This document shows, piece after piece, positions 36,801 to 49,600 of a stretch of DNA of 64,000 bases. The translations under genes and the position numbers were made by a program. The DNA comes from Limnoperna fortunei (lineage: Eukaryota; Mollusca; Bivalvia; Mytilida; Modiolidae): positions 23,564,432 to 23,628,431 of the forward strand of contig OX104113.1 of the NCBI GenBank assembly GCA_944474755.1, read 5' to 3'. Under the pieces are notes generated by a model. That model had not been told where the DNA came from. It did no database searches and worked only from the letters and a program-made list of their open reading frames with translations. Position 1 is the first letter of the stretch. Every line of letters begins with the position of its first letter.

Positions 36801-39593
36801 GCTTGTGTCAACTGAATTTCTAATATTGAAGCTCAAAAGCCTGAGAATACAATTACAATAGATATACAGCTGGCATGATACCACATCATCTGTCTTTTAT
36901 TGTTAAGTGTTTGGTTTTAAAGTCTCTAGAAATTAAAAACTCTTGTAAATGAACATGAAAAGTTTCATTTACTTGTGACAAAAAGAAAACACAAACCAAA
37001 AATTTTATTCATCATGATGTGCACTTTTAATTATATACTTAAATTTATTAAAGTTTATGAAAATAAAAGTAATGAAATGTTTACAACCTAAAATGTTGCA
37101 TACTTAATTAAAAAGTTATACAAAGCAAAATATTACCTTTTTTTTTTCTCTTTCAACTCTGCATCATCTCCTTTTCCTTCAACAGTTTTTGATTTTACTG
37201 CTCCTAAATTAAAAATTTTTGAAATTAACAAAAATAATGTTAAATATATGATTTGATTACACATTTGTTGTCTCATACATGTATATAAAACAACTACTTC
37301 ATTAAATTAAATATATGATTTGCTTACACATCTGTTGTCTCATACATGTATATAAAACAACTACTTCATTAAATTAAATATATGATTTGATTACACATCT
37401 GTTGTCTCATACATGTATATAAAACAACTACTTCATTAAAAAATAAGTGAATTACAGTATGAATTGATAAAGGGGTTTAATAATTTTAACTTCATAGGTC
37501 CAGAGGCAGAACGTTAACTGTATCACACATATCTATAAGACCAATGTTAGTGCTTGTCATGACTCATGATCAATGACAGGTTATTCAATAAAAAACATAC
37601 TTTTCTTTTTTACAGGCTGCACTTGGTCATCAACAATTTTCTCTTTTCTTGTCTCATTCTTGTCAATGTTATCTGTAAAGAAATATATAAGATAACAAAC
37701 ACTTTATAAAAATAAAAAATAATGTTAAATATATGATTTGATTACACATCTGTTGTCTCATACATGTATATAAAACAACTACTTCATTAAATTAAATATA
37801 TGATTTGCTTACACATCTGTTGTCTCATACATGTATATAAAACAACTATACTTCATTAAAAAATAAGTGAATTACAGTATGAATTGATAAAGGGGTTTAA
37901 TAATTTTAACTTCATAGGTCCAGAGGCAGAACGTTAACTGTATCACACATATCTATAAGACCAATGTTAGTGCTTGTCATGACTCAATGACAGGTTATTC
38001 AATAAAAAACATACTTTTCTTTTTTACAGGCTGCACTTGGTCATCAACAATTTTCTCTTTTCTTGTCTCATTCTTGTCAATGTTATCTGTAAAGAAATAT
38101 ATAAGATAACAAACACTTTATAAAAATAAAAAATAATGTTAAATATATGATTTGATTACACATCTGTTGTCTCATACATGTATATAAAACAACTACTTCA
38201 TTAAATTAAATATATGATTTGCTTACACATCTGTTGTCTCATACATGTATATAAAACAACTATACTTCATTAAAAAATAAGTGAATTACAGTATGAATTG
38301 ATAAAGGGGTTTAATAATTTTAACTTCATAGGTCCAGAGGCAGAACGTTAACTGTATCACACATATCTATAAGACCAATGTTAGTGCTTGTCATGACTTA
38401 ATGACAGGTTATTCAATAAAAAACATACTTTTCTTTTTTACAGGCTGCACTTGGTCATCAACAATTTTCTCTTTTCTTGTCTCATTCTTGTCAATGTTAT
38501 CTGTAAAGAAATATATAAGATAAAAAACACTTTATAAAAATAAAAAAATCACACAAAACATATACTGGTGTACACATATATATTGATATCTGTAAACTGC
38601 ATATCTCGAGTTATTCAAGTCATTGAGTAAAATTGATTATATATTTTTTGGATTGTTTTTCAAAACGTTTAAATATACCCCGTTATCTTAAATTTTCTAT
38701 AACAGCATAAATTATTGTACATGTATGTTTTAAAAAATGTGTACTTTTTCTATGAATAAAGTGACATGATGTATATATGTAATTGTAAAATAATTGAAAA
38801 GGGCACTAGATATGTTTACTTAAGAAGAATTAAGGGATTCTTGCTTTAAATATATTTTACATACTAAAATATAGTTTCAAAGATAAGTATATACATTGTA
38901 CCTTGAATAAATACTTTAATTACAGTAGCATGGTAATGTCGTCCCTCATATCTAGCAGCACATATCATGCCCTCATAAAGTGCATCAAAACTGATGGGTT
39001 TATCATCATCGAGATCAAGGAATGCATCAGAAAATTCTGAATATACTTGCTCCTCACCATCATCTGTAAATTTGACTTTCACATATGGTCCTAACAAAAA
39101 AATATTTTTCCTTAGTGATCGATATATGTGCATGCATGATCGAATTTGAAAAATTCAAATATATTGATGTAGCTCATGCATGTAGCTATAATAAAAATAT
39201 TCATTACTAAGTACGTGGCTGACTTAATTAATTCCAATCAATATATGTATATAAATTTTTTTTTTTTTTTTTTTGGGGGGGGGGGGGGGAATAATGCTCC
39301 ACCTTAATTTTATTTAAGAAAGGGAGTACATATGAAAGAAAAATGGACTATATATTCTTCTAAGATATACTTTAACTGAATGGTCTGTTTGTGTATAATA
39401 TATATGTTGAGATCATGCACATGCATTCACACGATCGATCTTTTTGCATGTGCAAATTGCATTAAAATTGTTGAAAATTTATTGTCTTATTCACGTATGA
39501 TAATAATACATAATTACCCTGTCGTTCCAAAGCACAAAGTTCTTCATTGTCTTGATATTTCACTGGTCTTTTAATAATTCTTTTGGAATTCAT
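33893..39593 (-). CDS. BEN-domain protein carried by the transposon
   Basis: Ten exons, high to low: 39593-39518 (ATG), 39090-38902, 38500-38429, 38086-38015, 37672-37601, 37203-37137, 36713-35559, 35194-35094, 34664-34406, 34008-33893 (stop). About 725 residues. Exons 1-2 give a basic start and a Tudor-like strand segment (YEGMICAARYEGRHYHATVI). Exons 3-5 are three identical 72-bp copies. Exon 7 holds Pro-Val-Pro/Ser-Met-Ala repeats and ends in a coiled coil (DLKHHLRTLEHENVMLRKKL). Exons 8-10 give a BEN domain (LIDGFYEPWDLAVNGG, then FKALRNYAEHKLN across the last junction). BEN domains bind DNA or chromatin. Phases agree at all junctions but exon 6 to 7, where an A10 run leaves one extra base. 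Probable role, inferred: binding the element's ends or regulating it. Confidence 0.7.
36073..36575 (-). repeat. Coding satellite for Pro-rich repeats
   Basis: Imperfect 30-33 bp repeats containing GGAACAGGTGCCATGCTAG encode about 15 runs of the type S-M-A-P-V-P-x-V-S (minus strand) in the BEN-domain gene. All units keep the reading frame. The opposite strand is also open, giving a Gly/Thr/Glu-rich 140-residue frame that is a shadow. Confidence 0.85.
37250..38530 (-). repeat. 414-bp tandem triplication containing one exon
   Basis: Three near-identical 414-bp copies (exon parts at 37601-37672, 38015-38086, 38429-38500) plus a partial fourth copy of the intron part at about 37230-37440. Each copy includes a 72-bp exon with its own acceptor (TTTCTTTACAG) and donor (GTATGT). 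A shorter ~65-bp intron segment (containing TGTTGTCTCATACATGTATA) is repeated two or three times within each copy. Confidence 0.92.
39256..39289. repeat. T19-G15 homopolymer junction
   Basis: A run of about 19 T is followed directly by about 15 G, in intron 1 of the BEN-domain gene. Such runs are error-prone in sequencing, so the exact lengths are uncertain. Confidence 0.85.
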
Positions 39594-39953
39594 TTTCAAT
39601 TTCAAATTTGCTTTTTCCGCTCAAAATATGTAGCGCGTGCGCGAGTGATAAAAATTTGGTAAGCCTATTACGCGGCGTTCTGTATTTGATCTAATAAGAC
39701 ACGGTATGCGTATTTTGTAAATAAAAAATGTAACATAATAAATAGATTTATAAATACATTAAAAAAATATTAACAAATATATTTCGTACATAGGTACACC
39801 GGTATTTATAGTTTTTACATTCTAAATATAAAACTTGAATTGCGCGGGATTGTTGCCACCATTTTCTGTCACCCCAGCGGAAACGTTCTCGTGTGTGTTA
39901 TTGTACGTAGAGAAGAATTTGTTTGTGGCCGCACGTTTTACAAGGACTATATA
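39594..39953. promoter_or_regulatory. Probable bidirectional promoter of the transposon
   Basis: About 360 bp separates the start codons of the divergent BEN-domain and transposase genes. It is locally GC-richer, with GTAGCGCGTGCGCGAGTG (about 39630-39648) and ACGCGGCG. A ~40-bp sequence starting TGGTCTGTTTGTGTATAATA flanks this region in direct orientation at about 39381 and 40078. No TATA box can be assigned with certainty. Confidence 0.5.
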
Positions 39954-42900
39954 ATGAATAATAAAATGAATGGATGCACAGATCAGAAGGTTTGTATATA
40001 TTATTCTATGATTATTAAAAAGGCATAATTTAATATCATTCTCAGATTTTATTGCATGGATTGTCAATCGAGATATGGTCTGTTTGTGTATAATATATAT
40101 GTTGAGATCACATGCACCACATGCAACCTAAGTAAACCTAAGAGATACATGTGTGGCCACCCACCCGAATGTCGGCGATTTTCCTTTATAATCATTAATT
40201 GTAAACAATGACCCCAATGCTAAATTGCGTATAAAATATATTGCATTTATTGCAATAATGTTGTCTACTAGCTGAGAATTATATAAATGGTAAGTCATCT
40301 GTTGTGTATATAGTAATAATTATTGTTTATTTACAGATACAGTCAGGCACTTATAAAGTTGTCAATAAGAGAGGCCAAGTGCGACCAACAAAATACAACA
40401 CAAAATATAGTGAACATGTACACAGGACACTTAAAATTGTCAGTGACGAGACAGCTGCAGCAGCGGTTGATGATAAAAATGCTTCAGCTTCTACTGAGCC
40501 AAATACTAGTAATGATTTAAAAAGGGGACGCTATGAATTAGGCATTGAAAATATACAGGATGCAGTATCTACATGTACAGAATGTTTAGAAAATACATCA
40601 ACTACAAGAACAGATGATAAAAAAGTTTCTCAGGAGGACTACTTTGAAGCAAATAATTCTCAATTGCATGTACATGAATTTGATAATGAAATAATTGCAA
40701 ATGTTCAGCAAAGATCCAACTGTTATAAAGATGATATTTCTGAAAACATGTCTTCACAGACTGAAGTTGATCATGACAATAAAATAACTGCAGATCAGGA
40801 AAATGACATTTTTGATGCAGACTCGCGGGTAAATCCTTCTGTTTTAGAAGAGGACATATTAATTGAAAAAACATTCCCTACAAATGTGCCATCAGATAAA
40901 TGGAATAAAAGTACACTGGTAGCTGATTTATTATCAGAGCTCAAATTCCAAAATGAGGAGTGGTACATAAATGACATTGACTTTGAAAAAGCAGAAGATG
41001 ATTATGAAATGGATGACAATAGCTTTATTGAAACTGAAGAACCAATACAACCTGGTCATACACTGACAACATCAACAAGCATTCTGTTGATCTGGATGTT
41101 TATAATTAGCCATTCTTTGACCGCTACTCAGGTTTCGGACTTGTTATCATTGATTAACATTCATTTGGTAATTTCAAATCGAGCACTGAAGAGCTTACAT
41201 CATTTTAAGAAATTTTTTAGTCAAATGAAAACGCCAATGATCAAACATTACTTTTGTAACTTCTGTTTAGGTGGTGTGCAGCAGGACACAAAAATTTGTC
41301 CAAACAAGCATTGTGCAAAAGATGTATCTGTGAAGAAAGGAAAAGACTTTTTCATTGAACTGGAAGTAAGCAAGCAGCTTGAAAACTTGTTTACCAATGA
41401 CAATTTTAGAAGTAACTTGACACACCGCTCAACTAGAATTAAAAAAAACCCTAACAATATTGAAGACATCTATGATGGACTTTTATACAAGAGGTTCACA
41501 GATAATGAAGGAATTTTACACCCTAGAAAAGTAAACAATGTTTCGTTCACTTTAAATACTGATGGTGTTCCAATTTTTAAAAGCAGCAAGACTTCAATTT
41601 GGCCAATATTTCTAATGATAAATGAATTACCTTTTAGGATGCGCAAACAAAGAGAGAACATGCTTCTTTGTGGACTTTGGTTTGGTCAGGAGAAACCTGT
41701 GATGAATATGTTTTTTGAGCCACTTCAAAGGTCTCTTGAAGCACTAAAGGATGGAATTGATATTCAAATAAGTAGTGACAAAGTTGTGACTGTTAAAGGT
41801 TGTTTATTGTGCTTGTCATGTGATATACCAGCTAGAAGTGCTGTGCTTAACATGAATCAGCACAACGGAGAAAGTTCTTGTCCTAAATGTCTGCAGACTG
41901 GGGTAAATACAAGAACTATTTCAGGTGGGAACATACGAACATTTCCTTATAGTACTGAAAACCCTACTGGACCAATTAGAACATCTGCACTGGTGGTCAA
42001 AGATGGAATTATGGCTAATGAAATCCAAAACACTATAAATGGATACAAAGGAATTTCTTTCCTTATGTTCACACCAAACTTTGATATGGTAGTTGGAACA
42101 GGAATAGATTACATGCATATGTTGTGTCTTGGAATTGTTCGATTATTGCTAAAATTGTGGTTTTCAACAGAATTCACTTGTGAAGAGTTTTCTTTACATA
42201 GCTTTGTTGAAGTTGTAGACTCGCGTATTGAACAAATTAAACCCTCTCATTTTATTACTAGAACACCGAGAACAATTAGCGAGCACATGAAATTTTGGAA
42301 GGCATCAGAAGTACGGTCATGGTTCTTTTATTACTCTGTACCTTGCATAATGGATTTACTCAAGCCAGTGTATTTTTATCACTATTGTGCCCTACTTGAA
42401 GGAATATATCTTCTGTGTCAGTCAAGCATCAGTGAAGAAAATATTCAAAGAAGTGAACAGATGCTGAACTACTTTGTGTTCATGTTCTCATCATTGTATG
42501 GTGAGCGATATGTAACATTAAATATGCATTCATTGCTCCACCTGCCTCAAACAGTCAGGGAGTTGGGTCCATTATGGTGCTACTCTTGTTTTGCTTTTGA
42601 AGGAGCTAATGGAGATCTTATAAAAATGTTTCATGGAACTATGTACATTGATTTACAAATTGTAAATGCAGTACATGTATTTCAGATGATTCCATTGCTT
42701 TCCAAGAAAGTTGAGGAAAATTCATTGGTCAGTTCTTTAGTGAAATCTCTTACTACACAATGCAAGAGTTATGACCCCAGCATTTATTCTTTTTGTGGAA
42801 AGTCATATTCAAAACAACTTTCGCCTTTAATCAAAACAGAAATTTGTAAATATCTAAAGAGTGCAATTTATTACATTTCACTATACAACCGAGCAATAAT

Positions 42901-43303
42901 AAGAGGAATTAAGTATCATTCGTTGGACTATGCCCGAGTGTCTATGCGCAATTCATACACTGTGAAATATTTAGATCACAACAAGAAAGTGTCATATGGG
43001 TTTGTAATGTTTTTTGCAAGTCATACTGCAATAAATGGTGACATTGAAAACTTTGTTTGCATTTCAAAACTGAACCCGCTTCAGTTGAATATCTTCCAAG
43101 TTCATCATGACTGGGAAAGCTCTGACCATCATACTCAGTCTAACTTTTTAAATATTGTGTTACCTTTCATGCATATTGTAACCAATTCTGAACTTGTTGA
43201 TATAATTCCATTGATTAATATCTTGGACCTTTGCATTTGTATAGATGGTGAGAAATTTAAAGTTGTTTGTGAAGAACCAAATCACCATGAATTAAACCTC
43301 TGA
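39954..43303 (+). CDS. CACTA/EnSpm-type transposase
   Basis: Exon 1, 39954-39989 (MNNKMNGCTDQK), joins exon 2, 40337-43303, in phase 0, giving 1000 residues. The exon 2 border is TTTATTTACAG|ATACAG; the open frame upstream of it has no ATG. The first ~250 residues are acidic. A hydrophobic stretch follows (TSILLIWMFIISHSLT), then a zinc-ribbon-like block (CNFCLGGVQQDTKICPNKHC). The core matches EnSpm-type DDE transposases: CDIPARSAVLNMNQHNGESS then CPKC, TGIDYMHMLCLGIVRLLLKL (D-x-x-H), and CFAFEGANGDLIKMFHGT. Known EnSpm enzymes cut at the element ends and paste elsewhere. The frame has no stops or frameshifts. It is divergent from the BEN gene. A domesticated function is possible but the surrounding inverted ends favour a live transposon. 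Confidence 0.85.
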
Positions 43304-43689
43304 ACATGCATATTTGTTCTTTTAATATTATAATAAATTAATCAAATATACAACTGCTTTAAATTTTATTTAATGCTAAGGTTTAAATGCCCTGTCACAA
43401 TAAGACTTGTACTAGTACCTGCATCCTCAGTGTTGACTGCTTTGTAGGTAACTACCTCAACTAATTGGCTATATGGAGTTCAGCTTTGTTTTTATATGTC
43501 TTAACTGGGAACATATTATATTGATAATACGAAGTATATAATATATGTACGTGCATTTTCATAAATTAACTGTCACTTTAAACAAATCTACATGTATGTT
43601 GTGAACACTATGAATCTGATGATGAAATGCAACGTTCAAATCTGCCAACAATAATACCTATACCAGCAGCAAGTTACTAAGTTCAAGAA

Positions 43690-44107
43690 ATCACATTCAA
43701 ATCACCTTAACTGGGTACATTTTAAACAAAGTTTAACAAATTGCAATGAAATCATTCTAAGACTGAAGCTATGTTGAATAAATCACTAACAAATTACTTC
43801 ATAAAAAGTTCCCAAGAAACAAAGTTTATCAAATCATTAACAAATTACAAACTGTTATGATTCCAACATAAAGAAATGGTAAGCAAATCACTCACTGTGG
43901 TTTTTACTTTTACAGAATTACTTTCAAATCACCAGAAATCACTAACAAATCGCTTTGTGAAACCAAATCACTAACAAATCACTTTTATTAAATTGGGCCA
44001 AAAGTGATTTGGTTGTAATTTGTTATTGAATCACTATCAAATCACTTTAAGAAATCACTGAATAATGATTTGAAAGTAATTTGAAGATGATTTGTTCATG
44101 ATTTGTT
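43690..44107. repeat. Right subterminal repeat array
   Basis: Scattered AAATCACT, AAATTACT and ACTAACAAATCAC words, less regular than on the left. From about 44000 outward they are inverted (AAGTGATTTGGTTGTAATTTG, GATTTGTTCATGATTTGTTA). The inverted orientation next to the terminal repeat mirrors the left end. Confidence 0.85.
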
Positions 44108-44129
44108 ACTAAATTTTTTGACTTGGGTT

Positions 44130-46620
44130 GGATTAAATTATTCTCTACTATCTACAATCCCATCAAATTATTGGAATCTATTAATTACATCAACAAACAT
44201 TTCAGTCCAGTTAATTTGGAATCCATTGACTACATTTACAGACATTTCAGTAATGACAAAAAGCCACTTATGACCGTTTACAGTTAATGACAGTTAATGT
44301 CTGTTATTGCACAAGTTACAAAAATGTTTAGGACCAAAAAAATATATTTGTCTCTATAACGGTTTTCAATAACTAATGGTATACATTTTCTATCAGTAAA
44401 TGACTTACGGTAAATTATGTACATTATGTACATATTCTACTGACATAGATATCAATGCTTGTATAAGTAATTTTTTATCCAAAAGTGTACTGACATGGAT
44501 ATTAATGCTTGCATCTGCTAATTTATATCCAAAGCCATACTGACATGGACTGCACTGTTTGTTTCCACTAAGCTGTGTCCAAAATTGTAGGGACACGGAT
44601 ACCAATATTTGTATCATACTGAGATAAATATCAATTAGTGAATCTGTAATGTTGTACAAAGATTGTTCTGAAAAAGATGTCATTGTTTGTAACCTCTATC
44701 CCAAATTGAACTGACAAATATCAGTGGTTGTATCCATCTTAAACTAACCCTTCATAGTTATTAATGTTTGTATCTGTCAAGTTATATCACATATTAAGTT
44801 GTCAAGCTCTATCACAAAGGCCAAGATATGTTAGTACATGTATCACATACAGATCTGACATAAGTGTATCTGTTTGTTGTATTAAAACATAGATCTAGCA
44901 GTATTTTATAAAAATACACCCTAAATGTTAGAATATCTCCTTTACATACTGGTGTAAGAATATACAACTGTATACAAATGTTTTGTTCTCTACAATGAAA
45001 ATAAACTATAAATATTTTGGTGACATTTTTGCATACAGCGATGAACTCAAATCCAAATATCATTATGCATGAAAACAGCAAATTTCATGTTTTTAAATTT
45101 TGATAGATTCATTTCGAGTCATCAACCAAAATGTGTCGGTAGAACATTACAGAAACAGGAAATGGTATGGTATGATCCAGCAATATTAACTTTAATTAAC
45201 ATTGATTCTAAAAATAACAATGAATTATACAGGTATAATTAATCAATCTATGAGAAACATTAAAGAGAGCCCACCATCATAAACTGAAAGTGGCAAGTGT
45301 AAACAAGGTATCATGTTAAAATTTAATCAAATGAAATAAAACAATTAACACAATATATTTTCTTCACAAACATGTAAAATACAACAAATAACTTTAAATT
45401 TTGTTTCATTTTAAAAAGAAAGGCAACCAAAAGTTTAAAAAAAACCCACTGTGGCAGTAAAGGGTAGAAGGTTCTACAAGTAGGAGATTCATGGATAAAA
45501 TTTTATTTTGATTCAAAAAATTACGGAATCATTTCCTTGTGTAAGAGACATACTTTTCGCCAATCACACCGGTATGTTAAAGACAACTGGGCAAGACTTA
45601 GGACCCAACTAGCTACACACTTTTGCTACAATAAGTTAGAAAATGTGAAAGCACTTCTACACCACTTTGGCACAAAACATACAAAAATTACTATTATTAG
45701 TTATATTGAACATATTCAATAAAATAATGCCTCCTAGTTTTACATGTACATTGAAAAAAAATTCAGATTTTTTCCCACACATTTTTACTACCATAATGAG
45801 TATTGAATCTAGAAAGAGAATTATTAGTCTTGTATAAATATGTAAGCATATATCTAGAATAAGTAAAAATAAAAGCAAAAGACAGAAAAGCACAATTTTA
45901 TTCACGTATATATCTTGATCATTAACATGAATACTTTCTAAATTTACCACAATAAAATCAGAAATAAAATTTGATCATATAAATCTAGATACACCTGTCA
46001 AATTAAACAAAATATTATAATCTTTGGTACTTTCTTAAAAAAAGAGACTAAAATTATTCATTTAAAAAAAATTATTGTAAATTCAGAAATTATTGCTTGC
46101 AATTGATAAGCCTTGGATTCTCTTTTCATCTGGCTTTACATAAAGATTACAAAGGTTACTTAATGTATAGACTGCAGTACACAAATTTAAGCTTAAAAAT
46201 GACACCCTTCAAAAAAATTTCAACATCCATGGTTTTTTTTTATCTATGGGAAATAACTCTCAGAAATACTTTTAATAAATTTTGTATCCAATTTAAGAGT
46301 GTCAGCATTAAGCTTCTTTATTTATTTTATATTACATGTACTTCAAACATGTTATTTTGTGCGTGTTTATTTTGAAGCACAGAAATTTTTTTAAAGTTTA
46401 TAGAGGTTGCTTGTGTCAACCTTCTGTTTTACATTTTTTTCAGGGAGATATTACAATGATAGAACACAATACAAAAAGATACAAGATTAATTACAACTTC
46501 TTTTTCCCCTTCTGCATGCACTGACAGGCCTAGGGGACAAACCTATGTTGGGACAATGAGACAGAAACACAATTTTACATCTACATGAAACTTATATTCT
46601 ATAATACACTATATAATGTA
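44130..46620. other. Probable 3' flank or 3' UTR of TJAP1-like gene
   Basis: No coding region recognised. Degenerate ~60-bp repeats with ACTGACATGGATATTAATGC and TATCCAAA words occur at about 44430-44800. The rest is AT-rich; its open frames (for example 45657-45950) are hydrophobic low-complexity sequence without domains. Part may be the 3' UTR of the minus-strand gene ending at 46621. Confidence 0.45.
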
Positions 46621-49600
46621 CTATATATCTGTCTCTGTAGAGTTTGTACGAGATCTTCCATGTGGTCTGTGTACTCTTGAGTTATTTTGGTTACTGACAG
46701 ATTCTCGTGAAATGTTAACTTGTACCTCTTTATCATGGTAAGTAACATCATCATTACATTTGACACATAAATAAACTCTCCTGGGTTTACGCTTTGGTTC
46801 ACTTGGCATTAGTACTTTGGTAATGAGATTCATGGGTACCGTATCGTTTGTTCCATTCTCTTTATCGTTTTCTCCTTTTGTAAGGTTGTTAATAGAATAA
46901 ACCATGGCCGTTGGTGGAAATGTTGGCATTGGTACACGGATAAGTTTAGCCGATTCATTAGATTGTGGTGCCTCTTCACAATTCATTCGTTGTTCCTGGG
47001 TCATGTGCTTCTTTACTCTTTCTTGAAATTCTATTGGTAGCTATAATCAATAAGGAAAAAGAGTTAAATTAATTCAGAAATTCATTGTACTTAACTGATG
47101 ATAAAGTTTGATAATGCATTTACTAACATTTGATGTTGTATGTGATTTTTTTATTACTGTGTGTTGGCATTAAATATTAATTTTGTATGTAATAGGATTG
47201 CACATTTATTACCTAAAAAAACTCAAAATCTCCTTTTTTTAGTTTCACAACTGATTTTGTATTAAGCTGAACATTCATTTAGTGATAATTGCATTATATT
47301 TGCAGGGTTGCAATGTAAATCACATATTTTACTGTTGCAAATTAAATGTAAAACAGCCACATCATTAAAACTATTATATAAATTTTAAATTAAACAATTA
47401 ACACATTGTGTGACATGCAGAATGTTATCCAATCAAATTTCAGAACACATAAAAACTGAAACATAATTTATGCTATGTATGAAAAATAGGTAAATTTTTT
47501 TACACTTACTGTGTTAAGCTTGTGAGAGATAAAATTAGAAGGTCTACATTGTAAAAGTTGGACAGCTATATTACAATCAGTTCTGTACCGATCCTGTAAA
47601 CAGTTCAAAATGAGCAACATTATTATATCTATGAAAGCATTCAGATGAAATCTATAGTGTAAAAATATGACAGTAAAATAAAAAGTTTTTTTTATGAATA
47701 TCTTATCCCAACATATAGAACAAAATGAACTAGACAAAGTCGATCTAGCGATCGCTGATACCCCTGCTTTTGTGAAAATTTCTAACATTTTTCGTGGATT
47801 GTGACCTTGAAATTGGATGGATTTCCACCAAAATCAATAGGCTTCTTAGCAACAAAATATATAAGAATATTTTACAGTTTCATTAAAATCGGATGAAAAC
47901 TTTTTGAGTTATTTTCCGAAAACAAGTTTTTGTAAAAATTTCTAACATTTTTCATGGACTGTGACCTTGAAATTTGACAGATTTCCCCCAAAATCGCTAG
48001 GCTTCTTACCAACCTGATATATAACAATATCCCAAAGTTTCATTCAAATCACATGCAAACTTTTTGAGTTATCATCCGGAAACAACTTTTTTGTAAAAAT
48101 TTCTAACGTTTTTCGTGGACTGCGACCTTGAAATTTGATGGATTTCCCCCAAAATCAAAAGGCTTTTTACCAACCTGATATATAACAATATCCCAAACCT
48201 GATATATGACAATATCCCAAAGTTTCATTTAAATCGGATGTAAACTTTTTGAGTTATTGTCCGGAAACAACTTTTTTGTTAAAATTTCTAACGTTTTCCG
48301 TGGACTGTGACCTTGAAATTTGACAGATTTCCCCCAAAATCGATAGGCTTCTTACCAACCTGATATATAACAATATCCCAAAGTTTCATTCAAATCGGAT
48401 GTAAACTTTTTGAATTATCATCCGGAAACCAAATGTGGACGGACGAACGGACGGACGGACGGACGGACGGACATGAGGACCACTATATACCCCCGACTCT
48501 GTCGAGCGGGGGTATAAAAACTGTCCAGATCTTAAACATACTGTAACGAAATCTATATTTATCAATCAGAATAGATTTGTCCGTCACTAGAAACGGGATC
48601 CGTGATCACCTTTAACCATAAGGCTTTCCAAATAAACACCAAATTTGATATAATTTCTCAATAGAAATGTTTATTACGTACTATATAATCAATATTATAC
48701 AATTAAAATGAATTTGACATATAATGAGAGGAAATATCTGGTGGTGGTTATCTGTGGTTAGTTTATACTCTATGTCAGTGAACACTTGATTTACCCCTAG
48801 ATGGTAACAATCAATTTAACCAACGTTTATGGTTAAATGACTTTAATTTACCATAGGTTATTAACCATCAATATTGGTAAAATAAATTATCCATAAATTA
48901 TGGTTATGTCATTATTTACTGTGCTACTTTAACCAATGTTTATGGTAAAGCACCTTACAGTTTATAATATTTGACAACCAAACTATTATTATGGTTAATG
49001 GTTATTTACCATGTAAGTATTCATCTGTTCTGACATTGTCGATGAGACCAACAGGATAACACCCAAAAAGTGTTTACAAAGCTATTTATATAGATACTTA
49101 GCCAGGTAATTTAAACACATGACTGGACAGGTGTATAAGGTAATTGTCATACCTGACTGAACACTGCATTCCACAGTTAATTAATAAAATCAACACCAGG
49201 CGTGAAATATATAAATAGACAACACAAAATGCATTCAAACATAATTAATCAATACAATAATAATCAAATATTTACACAAATATAACACGTTCACAACATT
49301 TAAACATCTTAATAATCAGTATAATTATAATCATATATTGACACAAATATAAAGTTCATAACAATACATTAGTCTGTTTTAATGCCAATGAGGTTTCAGC
49401 AGTATTTCAGCTATACAGATTTTTTGGGGTAACAGAGAGTGGATGTACCAAAGCAGAACCCTTATAAATATCATATAAGAAAACTTTGATACAAATCTAC
49501 TAAGCTTAAGTTTTTATTTTCTACTGATGAAGCTTTCTTGCACATGTATATGGTTCCGTAACAAGATGGGACTTACATTTTCTTCCTCCATATCTGTGAC

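Larger units (their letters stand above)
33285..44127. mobile_element. CACTA/EnSpm-like DNA transposon with BEN-domain gene
   Basis: The ends CCCAAGTCAAAAAAT (33285-33299) and its exact reverse complement (44113-44127) define a 10,843-bp element. Both ends run into arrays of AAATCACT/AAATTACT repeats, like the subterminal repeats of plant CACTA elements. Inside are two divergent genes: a CACTA-type transposase (39954-43303, plus) and a BEN-domain gene (33893-39593, minus), sharing a ~360-bp intergenic region. The target-site duplication is uncertain: TT on both sides, but the third base differs (TTT and TTG), while CACTA elements usually give 3 bp. The intact transposase and matching ends suggest a recently mobile, possibly autonomous copy. 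Confidence 0.8.

Noticed and set aside
33281..44130. A 3-bp target-site duplication for the CACTA-like element
   Set aside because: The flanking triplets are TTT and TTG; only TT matches, which is too short to claim.
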